NCBI GenBank assembly: GCA_947483545.1
Contig: CANKNP010000251.1
Span: 1 to 7,922 of the forward strand
Length of the DNA: 7,922 nt
Direction: 5' to 3'
From: Deltaproteobacteria bacterium
GTDB taxonomy: Bacteria; Myxococcota; UBA796; SXON01
The notes under the pieces are model-generated. The model saw nothing but the letters and a program-made list of their open reading frames with translations. It was not told the origin of the DNA and searched no databases. This document shows positions 1 to 5,337 of the stretch, in pieces. Numbering within the stretch: position 1 is the stretch's first letter; the number at the start of each line of letters is the position of its first letter. The translations under genes were made by a program, and so were the position numbers.

Positions 1-369
1 CTTGATCTGGTTGAACACGTCTTCGCGGACGAGGGTGTTCACCATGACCTTCTGGACCTTCGGGTCCTTGTCCACGCCCTTGCGGATCGCCTCGGCGTAG
101 AGGAGCTTCTCCTCCACGAGGGTCTGCAGGACCTCCTTCTTCTCTTCGATTGTCAGCGAGTCACCGCTCGCAGGGGTCTTACGGGCCGCGGCCTGCTCGA
201 ACTCCTTGGAGCCGATCTGCACGCCATTGACGGTCGCGATCACCTCGCCGATGTCAACACTCGAGGCGGTCGTCGAGACCGGAGCATCCTTGGCAGCGCC
301 GCTGCCGGAATCACAACCAACGCCGAGAAGAGCGACCAGAACAAGCACAGAAGCAGCAGACAAGCGCAT
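1..369 (-). CDS. SurA/PpiC-like peptidylprolyl isomerase lipoprotein, N-terminal part (runs off left edge)
   Basis: The frame is open from an ATG at 369 to the window edge and gives 123 residues with no stop, so the 3' end lies outside. Residues 1-18 are a signal peptide (MRLS, then a hydrophobic stretch) ending LLGVGC with Cys19 as the probable lipidated residue. The -3 position is Gly rather than Leu, so the lipobox is not ideal. After a Ser/Ala/Thr linker, residues from about 43 read VIATVNGVQIGSKEFEQAAA, the start of the SurA N-terminal chaperone domain. A charged helical stretch follows (LVEEKLLYAEAIRKGVDKDP, about residues 81-100), typical of periplasmic parvulin-type foldases. The catalytic parvulin domain would lie outside and is not seen. 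The start is supported by GGAG five bases upstream of ATG. A foldase or chaperone for exported proteins is inferred from family resemblance. Confidence 0.8.
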   Translation of the reverse strand, partial: MRLSAASVLVLVALLGVGCDSGSGAAKDAPVSTTASSVDIGEVIATVNGVQIGSKEFEQAAARKTPASGDSLTIEEKKEVLQTLVEEKLLYAEAIRKGVDKDPKVQKVMVNTLVREDVFNQIK

Positions 370-373
370 ATAG

Positions 374-411
374 ACTCCAACGCGGCCGGGCCCTATTCCA
401 ACGCGGGCGGG
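374..411 (-). repeat. imperfect 17-bp direct repeat, 21-bp period, upstream of the SurA-like gene
   Basis: On the plus strand ACTCCAACGCGGCCGGG (374-390) and ATTCCAACGCGGGCGGG (395-411) agree at 15 of 17 positions. They lie 21 bases apart, two turns of B-DNA. The first copy contains the GGAG ribosome site of the minus-strand SurA-like gene. Read on the minus strand, a TTGCCA box at 413-418 lies just beyond the second copy and could be a -35 element, although no good -10 follows. An operator or a chance duplication are both possible. Confidence 0.35.
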
Positions 412-479
412 GTGGCAACCAGGGACGGGGCATGGGAGGGGAGCGTGACGGGAATTGACCGACCGGCATAGAGCAGCGA

Positions 480-1292
480 ATGGACCCGACCGAGGAGATC
501 GCCGTCGCCGGGCCGCTCGGACCCGGGGAGGTTGGCTGGCGTGAGGTCTCGCTCGCGTTCGGGGCCGCGTGGGGCCGCGGCGAGGGTTGGGGAGATCTCT
601 GCGCGCCGGCCGGGTGCGAGCCGTTCTGGTATTCCGTGGGCTCACCGATCCTCACCTTCGCCGCGGAGATCGGCACGAGGCACGTGCGGGGGTTCCAGTC
701 GGATTTCGGCGTCCTGGTCGGCACGCCCGAGCTCCGCGGCGGGGTGTTCGGCGGACTCGGTGTCACGTCAGGGCAGGCCGGCGCCCTGGTGATCTGGGAA
801 CCCTTGGCGTATCACTCCCTCGGCCTGGAGCTGCGAGCAACGGTGTTCTACCCGACGGTGTACCTCGTCACCTCGATGATCCACATCGGGTGGGACATCC
901 AAGGGCACCGCGCTGACGAGGGGCGAGCTTCACCGGTCCCCGTCCCCCGGTTGCCAGAGTTGCCGCAGCCCCCACCGCACCCACACCCCGCCTCTCCAAC
1001 CTCCGCGTCCACCCCATCACAATCCTGGTCGATCCCATCGCCGACCACGTCGAGGGCGCCTGGATGCACGAGCCGGTCGCCATCATCGCAGTCGGCGTGG
1101 TTCGCGGCGGCATACCCAATCGGCGGATCACACGCGGTGACGAACACGTCCGGATCGGTGTACCCGTCGTGGTCGATGTCGGCGTACCAGAACTCCTCCA
1201 CGTCGCAGGTGCCCAGGATTACGGAGGCCCGGCCCTCCTCGTCCCAGATGGCCGACTGCACCGCTCTCTCGCCCACGATGACATCGTCATAG
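480..1292 (+). CDS. unrecognised beta-rich protein; only the first ~141 residues are credible
   Basis: The ATG at 480 is the first start after an in-frame TGA at 456-458. The ORF has 270 codons, but only about residues 1-141 (480-905) look like protein. They hold aromatic residues and alternating polar/hydrophobic strands (VSLAFGAAW, PILTFAAEIG, FGVLVG, GGVFGGLGV, GALVIWEPLAYH, LRATVFYPTVYLV), as in outer-membrane or periplasmic beta structures, plus a possible disulfide pair Cys41/Cys46. No signal peptide and no clear ribosome site are visible, so the 5' end may also be damaged or mis-started. From about 910 the frame becomes Pro/Ser-rich and is simply the antisense of the FG-GAP gene, so the true stop is missing or lost. 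A TGA in another frame at 914-916 would end it after one frameshift. I do not recognise a family. Confidence 0.4.
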   Translation: MDPTEEIAVAGPLGPGEVGWREVSLAFGAAWGRGEGWGDLCAPAGCEPFWYSVGSPILTFAAEIGTRHVRGFQSDFGVLVGTPELRGGVFGGLGVTSGQAGALVIWEPLAYHSLGLELRATVFYPTVYLVTSMIHIGWDIQGHRADEGRASPVPVPRLPELPQPPPHPHPASPTSASTPSQSWSIPSPTTSRAPGCTSRSPSSQSAWFAAAYPIGGSHAVTNTSGSVYPSWSMSAYQNSSTSQVPRITEARPSSSQMADCTALSPTMTSS

Positions 1293-2500
1293 CCGTCACC
1301 GTCCACGTCCCCGGCGGACGAGACTGCCGCCCCGAAGCCTACCCAGGACTGGCCAGAGCCGACAACCCAGACCGGGTGTGGCCCGAGCCCCTCCGCCGAG
1401 CCGAGGAAAACGTACGCGCGTCCCTCGTCCTCTTCGGCGTCGTCGAACCCATCAGCCCCGACCACCACGTCGTCGTAGCCATCCCCGTTGATGTCGCCGG
1501 CCGAGGCCACCGACCGACCGAAGTACGCCTGCTCCTGATCGGACTGGAAAGCCCAGTTCGGGGTCGTCGACAAGCCGCTCGCAGCTCCCAGGTACAGATA
1601 GGCCCGCCCCTCGTTCTGTTCCCCTTGGTTCGAAACCCACGCCCCCACGAGAACATCGCCGTAGCCATCGCCATTCACGTCCCCCGCGGCCGCCACGGCG
1701 TTCCCGAAGCAAGAGCTCTCAGGCCCGATGACCCGCCAGGCGGCACCGGACCCAAGGCCGCCGGGAGACCCCAGGTACACCTGGGCCAGATGCGCGCCAG
1801 GCGATCCGACGATCACGTCGCCGAAACCGTCGCCGTTCACATCGCCGGCTGAGGCCACGGCGGCGCCGAGCTCCGCGGACTTGTGGTCCGATTCCACCGT
1901 CCAGCTTGGGCTCGACGCCAACCCCTCGGCCGAGCCCAGGTACACGCCCGCCCAGCCCTCGTGCGTCAGGTCGTTGTCGTACATCGAGGCGCCGACGATG
2001 AGGTCCGCGTAGCCGTCGCCATTCACGTCCCCCGCGCCGCCCAAGGAAGTGCCAAAGTGTGCGTGCTCCTGGCCCAAGCTGACCGTCGAAGCCGGCGTCG
2101 GGCCGAGACCTGCCGGCGAGCCCAGGTACAGCTCGACCCGACCGGCGCTGTCGTAGCCAACTGCCCCCACGGCGAGGTCATCGTACCCATCGCCGTTGAC
2201 ATCTCCAGCCGACGCTACGGCGTTTCCAAGCTGTGCGTAAGCGTCCCCGTCCGTCGTCCATGCCGCTGCTCCCAACCCGAGGGGCGACCCCAGGTAAACG
2301 TAGGCCCTGCCTCCGTCGCCTTGGCCGTACGCGCCAACCACGATGTCCCCATACCCATCGCCGTTGACGTCGCCCGCCGACGCCACCGCCGCGCCGTAGA
2401 AGGCGGAGTCCTGTTCGCCCTCGGCTGTCCAAGATGCGACCGTGCCAAGGCCGGCGCGCGCGAGGTTCGCGGAAGCCAGGATCGCTACGACGAGGGTCAT
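848..2500 (-). CDS. secreted seven-repeat FG-GAP beta-propeller protein with MopE-like metal-binding segment
   Basis: The ATG at 2500 opens a hydrophobic leader (MTLVVAILASANLARA, then Gly), so export is likely. An upstream GTG at 2557 in the same frame would add 19 residues with several arginines and could supply the missing basic n-region. Numbering from that GTG, seven repeats of about 54-62 residues each carry a calcium loop D-[VI]-[ND]-G-D-G-[YF]-x-D. They begin at Asp63, 119, 177, 239, 293, 355 and 417, and each continues IVVGA...GRAYVYLGS..GL. This is the FG-GAP/integrin-alpha propeller pattern, and seven blades suit a closed propeller. Residues 457-517 match the MopE-type motif (CDDGD..VHPGA..VVGDGIDQDCDG). 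A CGCGGGCG stretch at 525-532 resembles the Cys motif of myxobacterial sorting tails, but no hydrophobic helix or arginine cluster follows. The last ~35 residues read antisense to the convergent gene and look spurious. A cell-surface or secreted adhesion role is inferred only. Confidence 0.85.
   Translation of the reverse strand: MTLVVAILASANLARAGLGTVASWTAEGEQDSAFYGAAVASAGDVNGDGYGDIVVGAYGQGDGGRAYVYLGSPLGLGAAAWTTDGDAYAQLGNAVASAGDVNGDGYDDLAVGAVGYDSAGRVELYLGSPAGLGPTPASTVSLGQEHAHFGTSLGGAGDVNGDGYADLIVGASMYDNDLTHEGWAGVYLGSAEGLASSPSWTVESDHKSAELGAAVASAGDVNGDGFGDVIVGSPGAHLAQVYLGSPGGLGSGAAWRVIGPESSCFGNAVAAAGDVNGDGYGDVLVGAWVSNQGEQNEGRAYLYLGAASGLSTTPNWAFQSDQEQAYFGRSVASAGDINGDGYDDVVVGADGFDDAEEDEGRAYVFLGSAEGLGPHPVWVVGSGQSWVGFGAAVSSAGDVDGDGYDDVIVGERAVQSAIWDEEGRASVILGTCDVEEFWYADIDHDGYTDPDVFVTACDPPIGYAAANHADCDDGDRLVHPGALDVVGDGIDQDCDGVDAEVGEAGCGCGGGCGNSGNRGTGTGEARPSSARCPWMSHPMWIIEVTRYTVG
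1007..1189 (-). other. MopE-type metal-binding motif region inside the FG-GAP protein
   Basis: The encoded stretch runs from WYADIDHDGYTDPD through ACDPP, DCDDGD, VHPGA and DGIDQDCDGVD. It has four cysteines and many aspartates. The same arrangement occurs in the 'putative metal-binding motif' (MopE copper-binding-like) found in many myxobacterial and deltaproteobacterial surface proteins. The ligand metal cannot be told from the sequence. Confidence 0.75.
1208..2395 (-). repeat. seven in-frame FG-GAP repeat units within the CDS
   Basis: At DNA level the gene carries seven diverged tandem units of roughly 160-190 bp. They are visible on the plus strand as recurring blocks such as CCATCGCCGTTGACGTC and CCCAGGTACA. 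Each encodes one propeller blade with its calcium-binding DxNGDG loop. The units have diverged most in the inter-blade loops, with extra acidic inserts in blades 3, 5, 6 and 7. Confidence 0.85.
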
Positions 2501-2628
2501 CCGTGGACCATAGCCCAACGCCAAGTCCCGCCGCGCTGGGGATCCGCGGCGTTCCACGGCCCGCCTGAACGGCCGCTCGATGGCCTCAAGCCGCCCATAC
2601 CGCCCAAGGTCCCCGATGATGTACCATA

Positions 2629-2643
2629 ACTGAGGGGCTCAGT
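2629..2643 (-). terminator. short perfect inverted repeat after the glycosyltransferase gene (weak terminator or operator)
   Basis: ACTGAG-GGG-CTCAGT forms a six-base-pair hairpin 13 bases past the end of the glycosyltransferase gene and 129 bases before the FG-GAP start. On the minus-strand transcript the hairpin is followed by UAUGG rather than a U-run, so intrinsic termination would be weak. It could instead be a binding site for the FG-GAP promoter. Confidence 0.25.
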
Positions 2644-2655
2644 AATGTTCTCTGC

Positions 2656-3900
2656 TCAACCGACGAGACGAGCGTACACGCCCAGGATCGCGTCCAGATG
2701 GCCCTCAAACCCCGGCGGCGCCCGAACTGCCGTGGGCATCGCGCGCTCCATGCACCGAGCCAGCATTTCACAGTCTCCGGGCGGGTAAAGCCAGCCGTCT
2801 ACACCATCTTCGACGATCTCGGGGATACCGCCGATGGCGGGGGCGATGACCGGACACCCCACCGCGCGGGCCTCGAGGATCACGAGCGGCGCGTTCTCCG
2901 GCCAGATCGAGCCGAGCACGAGGGCGCGGGCACCGGCGAGCAAAGGTGCGACGGCTTCGTGGGGGATCGGCCCGTCATTCGTGACCTGGAACGCCGGGTC
3001 TGGACCGGGCGGGCCGTGCGTGCGGAGCGGGGCGATGCGGCCCGTGCGCTCCCAGGCGTAGCGCACAAGGTCCGGCCCTTTGTGGTGCGCGAGGGTGCCG
3101 AGGAACACGAACGGGGCGTCGGGCGCCAGGGTTCGAGCACGGCCGGGGCTCGCAACCCCGTGAGGAACAACCTGCACAGCTCCAAACCCCTGAGCCTCCG
3201 CCAACCCCGCGAGGTATCGACTCGGCGCGATCACGTTCACCTCCCGCGCGAGCTGTAGGAACGCCGCCGATCGTCGCGCGATCTGGGCCTCCCCCAGCGG
3301 CTCAGCTTCGCCCCCGCTGGCCCTCGCCCGCACCCATCCCGGCAGCTTTTTCCACGCCCGATGCAGCACCCGCGTCGGCATCACCCCTCCGACCAGCTCC
3401 GCCACACGCAGCCCCCGATCCACGTTGGGCACATCCCGCATCCACCCCGATGCGCAGGTCGCGCATTCCGAACTTGGACCATCACATGGGTGTTTTCCAC
3501 GCAGCAGCGTGCCCCCCGCAGCGCACCATCCCCACGCATCGTGCAACGTCCAGACCGTCGGGACCCCGGCGCGCGGAAGTGTGACCGACAGCCCCGCGAG
3601 GTGCTGAACGTGGATCACGTCGGGCGTGAACCGCGACCGAACCTGCTCGAACACCCGGTCGATCGCCGGGTTGGACGCCCCCATTCGGGCCTCTCGCCCC
3701 GGCACGTTGTTGACGACCCGGGTGATCCCCTCCTCCTCCAGCACCGTGTACATCGGCATCCCCGGCGCGATCGTCGCCGTGAACGTGTGCACCGTGTGAC
3801 CACGCCCCCGCAAACCATCCGCCAGCGACGACGCATACCACTCCGTCCCGGCGCTCTCCCGCGGGGGAAACCCGTGGACGACCTGGAGGACCCGGATCAG
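2656..3900 (-). CDS. GT4-type (group 1) glycosyltransferase, apparent CTG start
   Basis: The protein transfers a sugar from an activated donor to an unknown acceptor, probably at the cytoplasmic face during glycan or glycolipid synthesis. With the start at CTG 3900 the product is 414 residues, normal for family GT4. Residues 2-14 (IRVLQVVHGFPPR) form the first Rossmann strand and are followed by ESAGTEWYASSLADGLRGRGHTV, the usual N-terminal acceptor-side motif. LHDAWGWC at about 119-126 plus cysteines at 139, 146 and 149 form a cluster seen in some GT4 enzymes. The C-terminal domain starts at PFVFLGTLAHHKG, about 263. The donor-site EX7E is Glu335...Glu343 (ENAPLVILE), followed by GCPVIAPAIGGIPEIVEDG. 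No ATG, GTG or TTG lies between the in-frame TGA at 3909-3907 and the TTG at 3813. Starting at that TTG would delete the first strand. The CTG overlaps the preceding stop as CTGA and has GAGGGG just upstream. Confidence 0.88.
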   Translation of the reverse strand: MIRVLQVVHGFPPRESAGTEWYASSLADGLRGRGHTVHTFTATIAPGMPMYTVLEEEGITRVVNNVPGREARMGASNPAIDRVFEQVRSRFTPDVIHVQHLAGLSVTLPRAGVPTVWTLHDAWGWCAAGGTLLRGKHPCDGPSSECATCASGWMRDVPNVDRGLRVAELVGGVMPTRVLHRAWKKLPGWVRARASGGEAEPLGEAQIARRSAAFLQLAREVNVIAPSRYLAGLAEAQGFGAVQVVPHGVASPGRARTLAPDAPFVFLGTLAHHKGPDLVRYAWERTGRIAPLRTHGPPGPDPAFQVTNDGPIPHEAVAPLLAGARALVLGSIWPENAPLVILEARAVGCPVIAPAIGGIPEIVEDGVDGWLYPPGDCEMLARCMERAMPTAVRAPPGFEGHLDAILGVYARLVG

Positions 3901-4211
3901 ATCCCCTCACCCTCAACAGGGACCCAGGCGCGCCCCTCGCGCCTCCACACCATGAGCGTTCCGGGCAAATGTCCTCGTCCAAAGCGGAGCTCGATGCCCT
4001 GGCCCGCGGCGTCCAGCCCGCGAGCCCGCACCCGCGCGCCAAAACCCTCCCGGGCCCACCGCAATCCCAGCCGATTCACGATGGGCGCCGCCAACGCATG
4101 GACCTCCACCCGAATGAGCCAGCCGATCGACCACACCGACCACAACAGACCGACCAGGACGAGGATTCCGGCGAGCTCGCTGCTCGCGATCGTGTCATCC
4201 ACGTAGATCAC
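3897..4211 (-). CDS. small single-span membrane protein of unknown function
   Basis: A GTG at 4211 overlaps the stop of the hydrolase gene as GTGA and yields 104 residues. The same frame extends upstream to 4274, but that part only re-reads the hydrolase gene. After a short acidic N-terminus (VDDTIASSE) residues 13-33 form one transmembrane helix (LAGILVLVGLLWSVWSIGWLI). Then comes a basic, Arg-rich segment (about residues 52-66: RLGLRWAREGFGARV) and a short tail with beta-like strands (GIELRFGR, TLMVWRREGRAWVPV). Arginines after the helix suggest that the C-terminal domain is cytoplasmic. I do not recognise the family. Its place between a hydrolase and a glycosyltransferase with overlaps on both sides implies co-translation and perhaps a role anchoring or regulating a neighbour; this is inference. 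Confidence 0.7.
   Translation of the reverse strand: MIYVDDTIASSELAGILVLVGLLWSVWSIGWLIRVEVHALAAPIVNRLGLRWAREGFGARVRARGLDAAGQGIELRFGRGHLPGTLMVWRREGRAWVPVEGEGI
3898..3914 (-). promoter_or_regulatory. ribosome binding site and CTGA stop/start overlap for the glycosyltransferase
   Basis: The minus strand reads GAGGGTGAGGGGATCTGATC. Two GAGG cores lie 4 to 9 bases before CTG, and CTG overlaps the upstream TGA by two bases. This is the geometry of an ATGA-type coupled start with C in place of A, and it decides the start of the glycosyltransferase. Confidence 0.6.
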
Positions 4212-5062
4212 GCCAGCACGATCTCCATGCCCTCCCGAGCCAGCTCCACTTGGGGCTCGGTCGCCGTAGCCCACTTGGCGGCCAGCAAGTCCAGGTCCGC
4301 ATCACATGCGTCGGGGGCATGGTGGAACAGGAGCAGCTTCTTGGCGCCTGCAACCTTGCAAAGGTCATAGGCATACTCTGGATAGGCGTGACCCCAGGTC
4401 ATCTTTTCCAGGTACTCGGCGAGTGAGAACATGGTGTCGAAGATGACGACGTCGGCATCGCGGCAAAGCTCGACGAGCTGAAGTTCGCGCCCGGAGGCTT
4501 CCATCCCGCCCGCGAGCCCCTCGCCTGGCCGGGAGAGCGGCGCGGTGTCCGTGATATAGACGATCGAACGCCCGTTTCGCTCAATCCGGTAGGCGCAGGA
4601 GCCGCCGGGGTGGTTGAGCGCAGCGGCTTTGAGCTGCCAGGGACCGCAGTGAAAGACGTTTCCTGGACGCACCGCCGAGAACTGCACCTTTGCGGGCACC
4701 TCCGTCATCCGGACAGGGTGAAAGATCCCATTGAGGAACCTGGCGATTCGGTCTCGCGTGCCGTCCGCGTTGAAGGCCGGCGCAGTCACCGTGATCTCAA
4801 ACGAGGGGGCGAACACCGGCGCGAAGAACGGGAAGCCGAACAGGTGGTCCATGTGGAAGTGCGTGAAGACGATGTGCAGCTCGCGCTGGGCGCGGCCGAA
4901 CAACGTGGGACCCAGCTTCCGGGCGCCCGTTCCGCAGTCGAAGACCACGGTGGGCAGGCCCTCCGCCGTGACTTCAATGCATGAGGTATTGCCGCCGTAC
5001 CGAGCGGTCTCGGTGCCGGGGACCGGAAAAGACCCGCGCACACCCCACAGGCGGACGGTCAT
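4208..5062 (-). CDS. metallo-beta-lactamase-fold hydrolase (PhnP / COG1235-like)
   Basis: The product is 284 residues from ATG 5062. An in-frame ATG at 5083 would add seven (MTAAESA). The later start is preferred because homologues begin directly before [VK]xxWGxRGS and AGAG lies seven bases upstream. The N-terminus reads VRLWGVRGSFPVPGTETARYGGNTSC, as in a large branch of MBL-fold phosphodiesterase/hydrolases. The metal site HxHxDH is His68-Phe-His70-Met-Asp72-His73. Further likely ligands are His151 (NHPGG), Asp172 (ITDT), His225 (WGHA) and His247/248 (LFHHAP). All key residues are present, so the enzyme should be active. No exosite or tRNA-binding insertion typical of RNase Z is obvious. 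The substrate is unknown: a cyclic nucleotide, cyclic phosphodiester or glycan-linked phosphoester is possible. It is the first gene of the set leading to the glycosyltransferase. Confidence 0.88.
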   Translation of the reverse strand: MTVRLWGVRGSFPVPGTETARYGGNTSCIEVTAEGLPTVVFDCGTGARKLGPTLFGRAQRELHIVFTHFHMDHLFGFPFFAPVFAPSFEITVTAPAFNADGTRDRIARFLNGIFHPVRMTEVPAKVQFSAVRPGNVFHCGPWQLKAAALNHPGGSCAYRIERNGRSIVYITDTAPLSRPGEGLAGGMEASGRELQLVELCRDADVVIFDTMFSLAEYLEKMTWGHAYPEYAYDLCKVAGAKKLLLFHHAPDACDADLDLLAAKWATATEPQVELAREGMEIVLA

Positions 5063-5098
5063 GGCGCTCTCTGCCGCGGTCATGCGCTCATGTAGCCC

Positions 5099-5127
5099 GG
5101 GGACGGTGGGGACGGGTGAGTGGGGGG
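5099..5127 (+). other. G-quadruplex-capable motif directly after the tRNA 3' end
   Basis: The plus strand has four G-runs (GGGG, GGGG, GGG, GGGGGG) with loops of 5, 2 and 5 bases, meeting the usual G3+N1-7 rule. The motif abuts the CCA of the minus-strand tRNA. The G-rich strand is the template for tRNA and hydrolase transcription, and the corresponding RNA is C-rich and G-poor like a Rho-loading site. It could stop transcription behind the tRNA or separate it from the hydrolase gene. Function is inferred; the base pattern is direct. Confidence 0.5.
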
Positions 5128-5204
5128 TGGTGCGCGGTACAGGATTCGAACCTGTGGCCTACAGCTCCGGAGGCTGTCGCTCTATCCAGCTGAGCTAACC
5201 GCGC
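5128..5204 (-). tRNA. tRNA-Arg, anticodon CCG, with encoded CCA
   Basis: The 77-base minus-strand sequence folds as a full cloverleaf. The acceptor stem GCGCGGT pairs with ACCGCGC, the discriminator is A and CCA is encoded. The D-arm is GCTC/GAGC with loop AGCTGGATA. The anticodon stem is ACAGC/GCTGT around loop CTCCGGA, giving anticodon CCG (codon CGG). The variable loop AGGCC has five bases and the T-arm is ACAGG/CCTGT with loop TTCGAAT. All stems are Watson-Crick, so the gene looks intact. Confidence 0.97.
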
Positions 5205-5213
5205 GGCGGGACG

Positions 5214-5242
5214 AGGCTATCGGATGCCCGCGGCGGCGGCAA
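5214..5242 (-). promoter_or_regulatory. possible sigma-70-like promoter for tRNA-Arg
   Basis: On the minus strand TTGCCG (5242-5237) and TAGCCT (5219-5214) are 17 bases apart. The second box ends 9 bases before the tRNA 5' end. The match to the -35 is four of six and to the -10 three of six, so the call rests mainly on spacing and position. Confidence 0.3.
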
Positions 5243-5304
5243 GGACGGCGGTGAGATTCGACGGTCACCAGATCCTTCGCGCGAACTTGACGGGGGTGTC
5301 AGAC

Positions 5305-5337
5305 TCTAGCAAAAACGCGGGGCGCGTTTCTGCTAGA
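5305..5337 (-). terminator. strong hairpin terminator abutting the mlaF stop codon
   Basis: In the minus-strand RNA the arms UCUAGCAGAAACGCG and CGCGUUUUUGCUAGA pair over 15 positions with one G-U pair, around a CCC loop. The inner GC stem followed by UUUUU has the form of an intrinsic terminator, with the A-rich/U-rich outer stem extending it. It begins on the base right after the TGA of mlaF and ends the mlaE-mlaF unit. The plus-strand version has an A-C mismatch and is weaker. Confidence 0.8.

Noticed and set aside
311..766. Minus-strand open frame opposite the beta-rich gene
   Set aside because: Pro/Ser/Arg-rich and overlapping the start of the SurA-like gene in another frame; reads as a shadow.
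1208..2395. Regularly spaced repeats resembling an array
   Set aside because: Units are 160-190 bp, diverged and in frame, with no short identical repeats or unique spacers; they are protein repeats, not CRISPR.
1064..2629. Plus-strand open frames opposite the FG-GAP gene
   Set aside because: Their repeated VAIAIHVP and VAVDV phrases are the antisense of the FG-GAP repeats.
4731..5198. Plus-strand open frames over the tRNA ending in phrases like GTGFEPVAYSSGGCRS and VQDSNLWPTAPE
   Set aside because: These are the familiar spurious translations of the antisense of a tRNA gene; the upstream parts are antisense to the hydrolase gene.
5128..5204. tRNA-Arg as an integration site of a mobile element
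   Set aside because: No integrase, no repeated tRNA 3' end and no phage-like gene is visible nearby.
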